In this document: in pieces, positions 33,383 through 45,108 of the stretch
Numbering within the stretch: the first letter of the stretch is position 1
Layout of the letters: the number at the start of each line of letters is the position of its first letter
Origin: Crambe crambe
Lineage: Eukaryota > Porifera > Demospongiae > Poecilosclerida > Crambeidae
Assembly: GCA_963924555.1 (NCBI GenBank)
Contig: OZ004581.1
Coordinates: 1,860,001 to 1,924,000 of the forward strand
Direction of reading: 5' to 3'
Length of the DNA: 64,000 bases
The notes under the pieces: model-generated
Told to the model about the DNA's origin: nothing
The model's database searches: none
Seen by the model: the letters and a program-made list of their open reading frames with translations, nothing else
Program-made: the position numbers and the translations under genes

Positions 33383-34966
33383 GGGTGTCTTGATTTGGTG
33401 GAATGGACTAGTGGAATGGAATACTGGAATGGTGGAATGCTCTGAAACTTAAAGGCTTATTTCACCATGATTGTCCAGCACGTTCAACTTTGGATGTACA
33501 CTAACAGTGACAAACTTCAATGGCTTGCTCGATTTGCATGTGCTGACTGCGCGTTCCCTGGCACGTACATGCATGGTGGATCAAAAAAGAAATACCACGC
33601 ATGGGAGGAAGAGAAGAAGAAGAAAATTTAAGCATGTGGCATTTGGTTGTTGTGTGAAGTTTGGCAGTTTTTTATAACAGTTAGGTTAATCATGGTGTAT
33701 CTATGGGCTGATCATAGTTCTAACTGGTAATGCTGGCTCTCCTATCATCATTGACAGTTGGCTTCCATGCATTGGTATTAAATCTGTGATTGCTAGCAAC
33801 AATTGTACCAATTCAGATGCAGGAGTCCATAACATGCATCGGTGTAATGCAAATAAAGGTGGATATAGCAGCTTTGTGTTAAACAACCATGTAAAATATT
33901 TTCGCAGGAGGAGATGTGATCATGTTGATCACCTGTCCCTGAGGATGTTTGCTGAGTAATGAAAATACATATCTACATATCACTTGAAGGTAGCTAGTAG
34001 GCCCGGATAAGTAATGCTGGCATCATTTTTTGAGTAGCTATATAGCTATCTAGAAGCGTTGAGAAATATCTGAGAATTATAGTTCATATAGCTAAAGTAT
34101 CAGTCTGACCAGATGGTAATATGGAATGTGGGATGTGGGATTCAGCATAATATGACAGATATAGCTAGTACTCAAGAGCTGCATGATCTTACAAGTTCTA
34201 TATTAGGTTTCAGTAATAACAATCACTTAGCTATCATACATGATTTGAGGAGCAATAAATAATTATTGGTACAGGCATGTTTGTTAGCATTGAAGAGGTT
34301 AACTGCAGCTAGCTACTATAGCTATAGATCAATAGTATTTATTGGTAGTATTCTAGTCCAGTATTCCATTCCACTGTTCCCAATCCACGGGCCTACTAGC
34401 TACCTTCAAGTGATATGTAGATATGTTACTCAGCAAACATCCATAGTAGTAGTCAACATGATCAACATGATCACGTCTCCTCTTGTGCATTGTATTCCAT
34501 TCCACTGTTCCACGGGCCTACTAGCTAGCTACCTTCAAGTGATATGTAGATATGTTACTCAGCAAAAATCCATAGTAACAGGTGATCAACACGATCACGT
34601 CTCCTCTTGTGCACTCCAACCTTCTGCAAAAGCAATTTTTTTCATGGTTATGTTTAACACAAAGCTGCTACATCCACCTTTAACTGCACCACACTGATGT
34701 ATACTATAGATTCCTGCATCTGAATTGGTACAATTGTTGCATAGATTTAATACCCATGCAATAATATAGAAGTCGGAACATGTGTTAATAATCTAAATCT
34801 TAGATTCCAGTAATTCCCATTCCATCAATCCACTGAATCTAGACATCAAAGCTGAATAATGTGCTGGATGATCTTGATAAGGTATGCCCTCTGAAGCATT
34901 CCACCATTCCAGTATTCCATTCCACTATTCCATTCCGCTAGTCCATTCCACCGAATCAAGACACCC
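33383..34966. mobile_element. 1.6 kb element with about 58-71 bp inverted ends
   Basis: GGGTGTCTTGATTTGGTGG... through GGAATACTGGAATGGTGGAATGC (33383-33440) is inverted at 34896-34966 with a 13 bp expansion of the GGAAT-type repeat on the right. Inside, a roughly 120 bp unit (CCTTCAAGTGATATGTAGAT...CACGTCTCCTCTTGTGCA) is tandemly repeated at about 34386-34620 and present inverted at 33905-34015. No transposase is seen. Its right end is immediately adjacent to the start of the duplicated NLR block. Confidence 0.75.
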
Positions 34967-35189
34967 GTGGATCAGACCCTTTCTGCAGGGAAGGGGTGCA
35001 TGGGCTCGATCATAGGTCTATCACAATGATTGACTCCAACTCACTCAATGAAAGGTTCTCATGATGACAGTAGCTATATAGCTAGTGTACTACTTCTAGT
35101 ACCCCAAGAAGTTGGTATCTCCATTAATCAACCTGCAATATACTGAAGTCCATTTGCCTCGTGCATGCAACAGTAAGCTTACCACAGTT

Positions 35190-35232
35190 ATCAGAGAGTA
35201 TATGATAATACTCTTTAAGTAGGGATGGTATC
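35190..35232 (+). promoter_or_regulatory. Hairpin plus AAGTAGGGATGG in NLR 5' flank
   Basis: CAGAGAGTATATGATAATACTCTTTAAG-type hairpin followed by TAAGTAGGGATGG, the same arrangement as in the repeat at 28586. It lies about 520 bp upstream of the NLR start codon and is retained at 54543-54590 upstream of the intact copy. Probably repeat-derived; a regulatory role is only a possibility. Confidence 0.3.
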
Positions 35233-35748
35233 CAATCTTTGATCGTTTACTCTATTTGAACTCACTATCACTGTGAACGGACAAGTAGTCCCTTCCCTGT
35301 GCTTGTATCTATCCCTCCTACTCAGCTGGCAAGCCTGTTAGGGTTGGATGTAGCTAGCTAGCTGTGAACTCAGTTGGAGAGATGCATCCAAGTGGTGTAG
35401 CTGTTGATAGTATATATGAACTGGACTTGTGTACATTGTAGAAGCAAGGAATGCAACTAAGCAAAGACATAATCTTTGATTCAATGTGAATGTAGCTGGC
35501 TAACAGATGTTGCTGTAGCAGGAGATTATAATACATGCTGCAAATGACTGTAGTCTGGAGCAGCCGAATCGCAAAACCAGCCCATGTGTACAGAGCATTC
35601 CAGAGACAAGTGTGAAATGCTCCTACATCACGTGATTCTTGGTTGCTGCGCGCATGCGCTGACTACACTCGGATGAAAGGGGCGGGCACTGCTAGACGAA
35701 TTCTAGCCCTGAGTTATCTCTCCTCGAGGAGTCTTTGTGAAAAAAACG

Positions 35749-38700
35749 ATGCTTAAAGGGATTGATCTAGCCCCTACTCGTGTAGTACCGCTCCGGTCTC
35801 CACCGATAAAGAAAACTCGGCTGGCTGCGGAATACGAGCCTACTGAAAGCGAAGAAAATAATTCTGATCGTAAGATCCAGTGTAGTGAAAGTGAGGCCGC
35901 TGAAAGGAGTGGTGGAACCATTATTAACTATGAAGAAACAAGTGAAGAAACGAGGTAAATACGATAGTTAGGTTGAAAGGTTTCAAGTGCCATGGTGGGG
36001 GTGTTTTACATTTTAACTGCCTCCATAATACACAAGTATAAATCAGCTATCACAACCTCACCGTTATCTGTGATCCTCTCTCCCCCTTCCCCCCTCCCCC
36101 CTCCACCTCCCTCTTCCCTTCCCCCTCCCCCCAGAAAATAGTTTTTATCAGTGTATTCGAATACACAGTTTATCTGATCCAGAGAAAGTTATGAGAACCT
36201 TCAGGAGCCAGCGTGAAGCTCTAAAGGACATCATCAGCAATGATTTACCGAGTATGACAAACAAGTTATATGCTCAGAGAATTATTTCTAAAGAAACTTA
36301 CGATAAAGCCTTGAACGAGATGCATACTCCAACTATCAGGACTATGGCATTACTAGATGCTATTGAGTCAAAGATCACAGCAGAGCCACTGAATTTCATC
36401 AAATTCATCAGCATCCTGAACTCTGAACCTTACTGCCATGATTTAGCTGATATGTTGATCAAGAACTATTGTAAGTCATCAAATTATAGCTATAGAGTTC
36501 CCATAGCTACTCTTGTTTACATTATCTTGTAGGTACAACTCCAGCTAAACCTATTAGCTGTCCAGCTACTTCTCCAGCCATCTCTCGCTATTCTGAATAC
36601 CTCAAGGGGGTGTATGAAAGGTTTTTGGTTTCCAGTGATGGCAAGTTCCCTCCCACGCCTAGTAGGAAGTACATAAACCTTGCAGTGGTACACCACATGC
36701 CACGTGATTTAGACGAAGTAATGAAGCATACCTTGCATGGTAAAGTCGATGAAATTCTTAGAGGTAAAAAGGAAATAAGCATTGAAGATATTTTTGAGCC
36801 AGTTGAAAACCACAGTCACCTGCCATTAGTTTTGGTAGAGGGTCCACCTGGAGTAGGCAAGAGTACTTTGGCTTGGGAACTCTGTAGGAGGTGGGACGAG
36901 ATTCCTTCTATGAGGCAGTTCTATTTGGTTGTGCTCCTCAGATTAAGGGAAAAGCATGTACAGCAGATTAAGAAAATTGTTGATCTGTTTCATCACGAGA
37001 AGAGAAGTGTAAAGAAATCTGTAGCTAAGGAGGTAGTTGATTCTGATGGTAAGGGAGTATTGTTCATCCTTGATGGCTTTGATGAGTTCCCTAACTCTTT
37101 ACGGCATGATGGACTTTTGATCAATCTCATCACAGGACGTGCTCTACCGAAGTCTACAGTTTTAGTAACTAGCAGACCTTCAGCTACAACTGACCTCCTT
37201 GAAAGCTGTCGTCCTCAAGTACAAAAGCATATAGAAATCCTAGGTTTCACTCGAGAATGTGTCAAGGAGTATGCCTCCAGTATCTTTTCATCTGAGCCAA
37301 AAATGCTAGATGACTTCTTGATTTACATATCAGCCTCTGGTAATCCTGTTATTAACAGCTTGATGTACATCCCCCTTAATGCAGCTATAGTTGTGGAGAT
37401 ATACAGAAATAGCAGGAGAACTGGGGGTCCTGTACCCAAGACATTGACACAGTTATACACTAAGTTATGTCTTGTACTACTATGAAGGTATCTAAAAAAT
37501 GAAGATCAGTCCGACCATGCATGCTTGAATAGTTTTTCAGATCTCTCTGAAGATCACTGTCGTTATTTTACTAAACTGTCAGAAGTAGCTTTTGAGGGAT
37601 GTAAAGAAAACAGAGTAATTTTTTATAGCAATAATTTGCCCAGAGATTTGATACATTTTGGCTTTCTTGATGTGGTATCATCTATTTACGGTGAAGGTGT
37701 AGACTCACATAATTTCCTCCATTTCACTCTACAAGAATTCTTAGTGGCTTACCACATTTCCCAGCTTCCTCATCATGACGGCTTAGAGGTGTTCAAACAT
37801 TATGGTAGTGATGAGCGTTGGAATATCGTGTGGAGATTCGTGGCCGGTTTGACTGGTTTAGAATATTTCAAGGGGAATTCCATGAAAAGTGAAGCTTTTG
37901 TAATCAGTGAGTCACAGTTATCTTGCTTGTTGATTCAATGTTTGTATGAAGCCCAAATCACTGAGTTCGATTTCCAGACAACTTTTAAAAGTGGCAGAAT
38001 ATCAGTTCAGAACATATCAGCCCCTCTAGACAAATTTGCACTGGGCTATTGTATTGCTAACAGTGCCCCTACAACATCCTGGGATGTGGAGTTGCGTGAT
38101 TATTCGACAAGTAGTTTTATTTGGGGGCTTAGGTCAAGAGAACAGTGCACAGGGATTCTTACTTCTTTACAACTGAACACTTGCTTACTTACGGCTGATT
38201 TTAAGGAGTGTCCAGCAAGCATCTTGCAAAGTATCAGTTCACTAATCTTTATTTCCATAGTACAGGAATAGCAGTAACTTCACTATCAATACAACATTTA
38301 GCTGAACTGATTGATTCCTTGAATAGTTTAAGCACACTAAGAATTCAAGCATTATCCCTACGTGCCCACCAGCCATTGACTGGAGCCCAAGCTCTACTGC
38401 CTTTTGTTGATCTTACTAGTTTAGTATATCAGCTCCTCCATAGCAAAGTGTCCAGCCTCTCCATTGGTAACGTGGACTTCAGCATTTTACAGGATGATAA
38501 TTTTCTTGATTTTAATGGCAAAGTTTGTCTATCCGTTTTCTGGGCAACTTAAATCTTTAAGTATTCAATCTCTTTCTGGCCTTAACCATGCAAATCGATT
38601 TTTAAATTTAATCTTTGATTTTTCATCACTACAGAAACTGCATATCAACCTTGGCTATCCATGCAAGTTCACTTACTCAACTTGAAACTAATAGGCGTCA

Positions 38701-38975
38701 CTTAACTCTGTAATATTATGAGTTGGATGAAACTAGTGCCATGTCATTAGCACGTGTTACTGCAAGAGAATATAACTCTTCAATATCTAGCTTTAAAATG
38801 GAGCCACTATCAAGAGTCTTCATGGAAAGCAATTGAAACTATACTGAATGGACTTAAAATGAATACAGATTTACAAGAGTTGAAGTTCCGTGTTCCTAGG
38901 ACCATGAAACCACCGCTAGATCACCCTGTACTTAATTCTGATATTCGCATCACTTGGTGTAATGATTTACTATAG
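35749..38975 (+). pseudogene. CARD-NACHT-LRR NLR pseudogene
   Basis: Broken copy of the gene at 55058-58270. Exons: ATG 35749 to about 35941/35954; CARD exon about 36135/36142-36470; long exon from 36533. The NACHT part is intact at first (VEGPPGVGKSTLAWELCRRW, FILDGFDEFP, TSRPSAT). TGA at 37483-37485 then replaces the CGA of the sister gene. A 4 bp insertion near 38236, a one-base change near 38510, another 4 bp insertion near 38665 and further indels near 38690-38760 break the leucine-rich part. Promoter-side sequence and splice sites remain. A truncated CARD-NACHT product ending at 37485 could still be made if transcribed, so inactivity is inferred. Confidence 0.9.
36471..36532 (+). other. 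62 nt intron, NLR exon 2-3
   Basis: GTAAGTCATC...TTATCTTGTAG joins the CARD exon (phase 1) to the NACHT exon in frame. The same intron is at 55780-55841. Confidence 0.85.
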
Positions 38976-38995
38976 CTATAGCTACAGTTTACTTT

Positions 38996-41415
38996 TTATT
39001 GCTATTATTTCATCATTCTTGTATCATAAAGGATGTATATACAATACACAGTAATGTATGTGCAATGTCGAAACCAAGAATAAACATTCGGTGTCTCAAG
39101 CTCTTCATTGTAAGTCTCACTAACTAAGTAGCAGACTACGTCTCTTTAAAGCTAAGATCACTTGGTTATGTCCCAATAGTCTGCAGCTGTAAAGAGACCA
39201 CTTCCATTAAGAGATCATTTTTGGTGATTGCTATGGCACTGTCTAGATAGCAGTGTACAGGAATGGGTTCATTATCACTGACTGACCCAATAGGATAGTA
39301 TACAACAACAACAAAAAAGGATGACATCCTGAGAGTGGCAAAAACTGAGATATGAAGACATCAGACCAGCAGTATTAAATGACCACTACCCTGGAACTGT
39401 GTAAGCTCCATTGGCCACTCTTCTTGGTCAGGGGAGGGATGGGAAATACACACACACACACAGCATCAACATTCTCATGTCACTTGAGCAGAAGTTAACC
39501 ATGATTTTCAGGTTGGAGGGATCCCAAAGGTCACACCAGACATCGACCTGAAGAACTCAGAATGCGAGAGGTCCAGTCGTTAATATGGCAGCCCACAGAA
39601 GGTAAGCCATAACTATTCGCAACCTCGTTTTCACCCACAGCAGATAATATTCTACAGAGATATAGCCTTGACCACTCTCTGGATAACTCCACACCTCAAC
39701 CCATAGGTCTAAACTGCTTGACTACGGTAGACCTCAGTCACTGCTCGCAACTCTTCTCGACATTCATGCGAGGAGGAGACCTCCTCTCGTCTCGTACTTT
39801 TTTCTCTTCTCTTGAGGAGGAGACCTCCTCACGTCCACATGGCTTCAAAGGTTATCGCGCATGCGCAAAGTTCATCCGTGCTTGCGCGCGCGCATGCTTT
39901 GAATAGCGGTACGGTGGATATAAAAGAAACTGATTTTACACCAGCAGAATCAGTCTACTGTTAGGTCGCTACAGTGTAACCTAACCAGAATTATCTTCGA
40001 GTGACAGGATTTCCATGCTCCATATCACGGAGCCACAAAATTTCGTTGGTAAATTAAAGCCCTAGCTAGCTACATCTGATTGTAATGTGTGTACAGTTTA
40101 TTTATAGATCCCACAGTGGTATTGTGTTATACCCAGGCCAGGCTGCAAAGGCATCACAAGATCTGGATCTTCTTTACATTTAATACCTGTTCTAAGGTGA
40201 GGTATAGCCAGCCACTTGATTGCAGCACTGAATTCATTAAAATTAATGTGAGGAACAAATAACTATAGGTAGAGTCAAGCTCTTATCTTGCCAAGTCCAT
40301 GGGCCAAGCAATAATCATATACAGTTATAATAGGCACTAGGTTGCTATCATGCAAAGGTAGTTAACTACGTACATGTGTGAATGTACCTGGTGCACTGTT
40401 TATTTTTTGATGACTTAGCTAGCTAGCTACTAGACTAGCTAGCTAGCTAGCTATAGCTTATCATAAAAAACTGCTATAGCTAGCTAGCTATGCCACAAAT
40501 CTCGTAATGGTTGGCAGAGTTGCTATTTGTAAGCCCCTTCTTAGTCAGCTTATGAACATTCATAATCCAAAAAACTGGCATACTAACATTGAATCTTTCC
40601 ACGAAGTTGTTTTATTTGGCACAGAGATGTATTGATATACATTACGCATGGGAATTATTCCCCTATAGCTGTGTTTTTTTTATCAGATTTCGGCCAACCA
40701 GCCCCAATTGTGAATTCATTGCTATGTTATGTGGATATAGATAATTGTCTGTTTGCTATAAACATTATAATTATCGATCTTTAGACAAATAATTCCCAAT
40801 GGTATATATAGCTATACTCTTTATTTTGGTTTTTACTAGAAATGTTTTTGCTCTCATTTTTGTTGATAGTGTCCTTTTGGGGCAAAGTTGCATGCCCCTT
40901 TGTGGTGACTATTGGAAATACCCTTCTTCTCGTCCTTAGATTGAAGGTGAGATACATACATAAGGACTAGTATATATGATTATAGGATCTAAGAAAAGAG
41001 AAAAATAATGCAATCATCTTTCCATGAGATAGCTCATAGCTAATTGGTTCCAAAGTTATTAAGTAAGCTAGCTTATTGGAGATAGGATCTAAAGGAAACC
41101 ATAACCTATAGGAGCCATGCTCCATAAAGGTTTAGCTAATATTAAATAGATACACAGTCTTATCTCATAAAGTTTATAGTGACACTTATGACACACATTA
41201 CACATCGTAATTCCATTATGAACACCTTATTCAAAGGCCACCTCCCTTTAAAGACCACTTGGTTTTGTCTCAATAGTGCTTGTACCATTGCTTTGACCTC
41301 TGTCACATCCATTAAGAGATCATATTTCGGTGGCCCAGTGGTGGTCGCCACAGGCATGCAGTTGATTGTGATTATAGTTATGACTAATAGTATATGTAGT
41401 GCAGACTAGCTGTAC
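38996..41415. other. 3' flank of NLR pseudogene and intergenic DNA
   Basis: AATAAA at 39079-39084 is a plausible polyadenylation signal 100 bp after the NLR end, and is absent from the matching place of the intact copy. Further on: a (CA) run near 39450, a GGAGGAGACCTCCTC inverted repeat near 39770-39835, and TAGC runs near 40420-40490. The segment at 39140-39215 and that at 41240-41330 share decayed AAGACCACTTGG...CCATTAAGAGATCAT repeat sequence. No gene recognised. Confidence 0.45.
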
Positions 41416-41795
41416 AACACTCACCATTGCTCACATACTTATGGAGCAATGAAGTTTGCTACAGAGGATAAAACATCCTTTGGGCAAGTTATCAAAGGCC
41501 CATTTGCTGTCTTGAGTTTTGATGTGTAGCTATGATCCAGCTAAATATCAAAAAGGTTCTTGAAAACTAACTTGCCTCTTGGATCAGCACCAACTACAGT
41601 ATAGCAAGCTGTAAATGTCGTGCAGTGCCTTTGCAATCTTGGCTTTGCATTTACGTAGCTATAGATCAAAATTAATGAATCAGATCAAACTCAAGAGTAT
41701 GTGGAAGAGCCATCGAACCATTTGATAACTTGCCCCAAGGATACTTTATCCAACTTCACATAATTTTATAAGTATGTGAGCAATGGTGAGTGCTG
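41416..41795. mobile_element. 380 bp foldback repeat
   Basis: ACTCACCATTGCTCACATAC followed by the GGGCAAGTTATCAAA region at 41416-41500 recurs inverted at about 41690-41795, giving arms of about 100 bp with mismatches and a 190 bp centre. There is no coding capacity. Confidence 0.7.
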
Positions 41796-42475
41796 CATGT
41801 ACAGTCTACAGCACCAGATAGCCATATAGAGGCATAGCTATTTACTAGATCAATGACCCAGTAAATGTGCATGGGCTGCAGACTTGTGTCGACAAGTGGT
41901 TTTCAATATGGATATGGTTGGTCCAAAGGGATTATTTTGATTATGCTGCTGAAGTGTGAAGTGGGATGTTGTTGGTGGAATTACAAATACTTCCTTACTG
42001 TAGCCATCTCTGATACCAACATCCTGTACAGCCAGTGTTGAATTGGCTTCAATTATCATGGAAGGAGAGCTGTGGTTAGTAGTGAGGAAACTGATGTCTC
42101 TTAGTTCCCCTTAGCTATGTAGCTATACTTCATATTGAAAAACCACATGTGGAAAAGTCCCAGGCAGAATCCCATTTTAGAATATAGTTGTATTGATACA
42201 GCAATCTGATTGGGTCAGTTAGAGGGCACTAAATCCCTAGTGGAGTAGCCCTCGCTCTCAGGCCATTAGTTAATACTGCCATATTAGCCGTAGTAATGAA
42301 TGCAGTTGTCAAGACCTCAATGAATGCAGTCTATGGTATTATAAACCCTCAGGCCAATAGCATCCTCGCTGCACTCTGGCTCCAGGCCTCAGATTTTTAA
42401 ATACCATAGATCCTTTGGTCTCAGTGCATGTCTTAGCCACAAGCACCAAACTTCTGTCACGCATTCTGTAATCCA
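41796..42475. other. Intergenic, nothing recognised
   Basis: Short frames only. No repeat family of this window is clearly present. Confidence 0.4.
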
Positions 42476-42976
42476 GGCCCGTAGCCAGAGTTTTTTGAGG
42501 GATTTTGAAATTATCCGCGCGTTAGCGTGGAAAAAATTTGTGCTGACCACGCCCACTTTCCTATAACCACACCCTCTTTTGTCAGTTTGTTTTTTAAAAC
42601 AATGTCTTAGCTAGCAGTTGCAATGTAGCATACGAAGGCAGGTAATGTATGAAGATAAGTAGATGATGAAGATGGCACCACTTCTTCACAATCTGCTAGC
42701 TACTTGTACTGTTTTTACAGCAATAGTCTCAGGCACTAAGCCACTAACTGCTCAGTAGGGCTGAGTTATAAGTAAAACTGACCTTTTTTGGACGAAAATA
42801 ATAAGAGGCTTTGCCTCACTCGTTTCTCTCACGCTTCGAGCTCACGATCGATCAATCGATCGTTCACGAACGCGCGTACGTGCATAGCGCTCGCGCTAGC
42901 GCTTAAAATAATTATTTTTATTCATTTTGAAAAGGTGGTTCGACCGAACCACCCGAACCACCCCTGGCTACGCCCA
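42476..42976. mobile_element. Candidate 0.5 kb MITE with CGTAGCCAG termini
   Basis: GGCCCGTAGCCAGAG at the left and, on the opposite strand, TGGGCGTAGCCAGGGG at the right form short inverted ends. The centre has nested palindromic GCG-rich sequence (GCGCTCGCGCTAGCGC, CGATCGATCAATCGATCG). An 80-codon frame inside it is not a supported gene. Confidence 0.55.
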
Positions 42977-43817
42977 TGTAATCCATACCGAAATTCAAGC
43001 CCCAATGCTACTAGCAATCTTGAGTTATAGCTACAGAGTAGCCTCGGCCCCAGGCACTCTTTTGTGACCTGTCTGTTCATGTTAGCCTGGGAATTCTGAG
43101 GCTCAATATTCCTCATACACTCTTCATAAATGGATGTTTATTCATTGCTGAACACCAAATAATACAACCAGCAGTCTTTTTGAGCATAAGTACTGTGGTA
43201 TGGAAAAACTGGGCAAAAACAATGAAGAAAAGGAGATGGGAATCTCATTCAGTAGTTTATTGCCTGTATACTACACACATGCACAAACAATTGATACCAG
43301 GCTCTATTTTCAATAAAGCCTCCATGGGGACGAGAATAGGCTTCAGAGATAAAGATAAAACAAAGTGACATCTAATATCTTGAACTGTCACACTACGTAT
43401 ATACAGTGGAACATACCTCTGATATGGACCCTCCAAGAAAAGGACAACCTCTCAACAAAAAACACTCTTTTGGGCCAGCATTAGTTTATTATTCTTAACC
43501 TTCAAGTAAAGGACAATGTGGCTGATCTTTTACTCTTGAAGCTTTCATGTACAGCATGATTTTTCAATAATCATTATCACTATTGGGGATAATAATTATT
43601 GGGGATGGAGTTTTCAATAATATAAGCATGACTCCATTTCTTAATGTTATGCATGCAATTTAAAAGAATAATGACAGAAAACATGGAAATTGACATACAA
43701 TAACCACGAATGTAATTATGATATGGCGAGATAGCGTAGTTCATCAATTATTGTTGGCCAACTAATTTCATCCTGCATTAGCTACATATCTTTGCTAGCC
43801 TCAATTCATTTCGATTA

Positions 43818-44184
43818 GGCAGAGCGAGCAAGCTGACTATTAGGTCACAACTCATTGAAATTATATCCCATGCGTGGGCGAGACCAAGGGGCTGCAGTGT
43901 GGTTTATAAGTAATCATGAATGACAGATGGAAACGATGTTTAATCTCCATATATGGAGACAAGAAAGCGCAGCCACTAAAACGTCAAGATAAATATTGTA
44001 CATAGCTAACCTCACCTTAGCTAGGATATAAAAGTTAGAACATGGGTGTCATGGGCCATGTTCTAATTATTACATATCTAGGTCTACACTCCAAAATGCC
44101 CAGGCATACTGGATAGCACCTTCACAGCAAAGATTTGAGCTCTAAGCCATAGGAATACTACACTTGCTACTTGCTGGCTCACTG
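43818..44184. mobile_element. Degraded MITE, CAGCGAGCGAGC family
   Basis: Left part GCAGAGCGAGCAAGCTGACT with GGTCACAACTCATTGAAAT and right part CTTGCTGGCTCACTGTCAAA correspond to the ends of the 10005-10604 element. The CTAGGTCTACACTCCAAAAT segment is inside at 44079. Confidence 0.65.
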
Positions 44185-45108
44185 TCAAATGTTGCACATA
44201 TTGCCCTAGTATTCCTTCTATAGGCCATGTATATATGCACATGTACTTGAAGTCATATCACACTGAGTTCTACAATCTAAGGTTGAGGCAACCTCTAACT
44301 ACCTGGCCGTCCAATAGCTACAAAGTCTATAATTTACAAAAAAAAAAAAAAGAGAACATTATGCAGAATATAATTTCATGTTGCCATCATGGAAGTTTGT
44401 TTTTTTTCTTGCCCACACTCTTCAGCCATGCTGGATGCACCACTACAACCTAGACAGACATCTTAAAACTGAACAAGAACAGAACAGACAAGCATGTGTG
44501 TACTCATTAAAATGTCACGTCAGAAGCAAGCATTGTGCTAATTAAAATTTAGGAAGCAAGTTTGTGATTCAGTGCTTATTAGTGAGGTGTGCTTATTAGT
44601 ATGTTAACTGGCATCATTCATCATCTGTCACCTAGGGCTAATCCTTGAAGTTTTTAGCTTTTTGCTTCATTACTTTGAGCCAATAACTCTTTGTCTGACC
44701 TAAAAGTTCCACATCCAGTTGTGAGCTTTGTTAAGTAATTAGTTAGCTAGTTGGCATAGGCCTAAATATTGATAGTCTCAAGACTGAACAAGAAGTGTAC
44801 ACGTGCTTCAAAGTGCTGCTACAATGCATTCATGCATATCCTGTTCCGCAAATATCAAGTTTATAGGTACGTACACATGAATCAACAAAAATTTATATAT
44901 GCTGATCCTCAAATATTTTCCCACGAGATATGCAGTGGGGAGGAACAAAAATTTATGTTTACCACATGCAGTCACCACAAAACTTGTGCAATCAAGTAGC
45001 TAGAAAACAATACACATTTCTCTGAAGTTGTATAGCTATATGATTGGAATTAAAATAGTTGCCAAGATAATCAGAAATCACCTGTTATCCTGTTATTCAC
45101 TCAGGACA
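44185..45108. other. 5' flank of plus-strand VLIG gene
   Basis: No separate gene is supported. A splice-acceptor-like TGTTATTCACTCAG lies at 45091-45104, just 4 nt before the ATG, suggesting an intron in the 5' untranslated region. The upstream exon and promoter were not located. Confidence 0.45.

Larger units (their letters stand above)
34967..38995 (+). repeat. 4 kb segmental duplication, upstream copy
   Basis: From GTGGATCAGACCCTTTCTGC onward this is almost identical to 54326-58275, covering the 5' flank, all three NLR exons and the start of the 3' flank. The copies lie 19.4 kb apart in the same orientation with the plus-strand VLIG gene between them. Confidence 0.95.

Noticed and set aside
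42788-43030. 80-codon frame
   Set aside because: Runs across the GCG-rich centre and right end of a MITE-like element.
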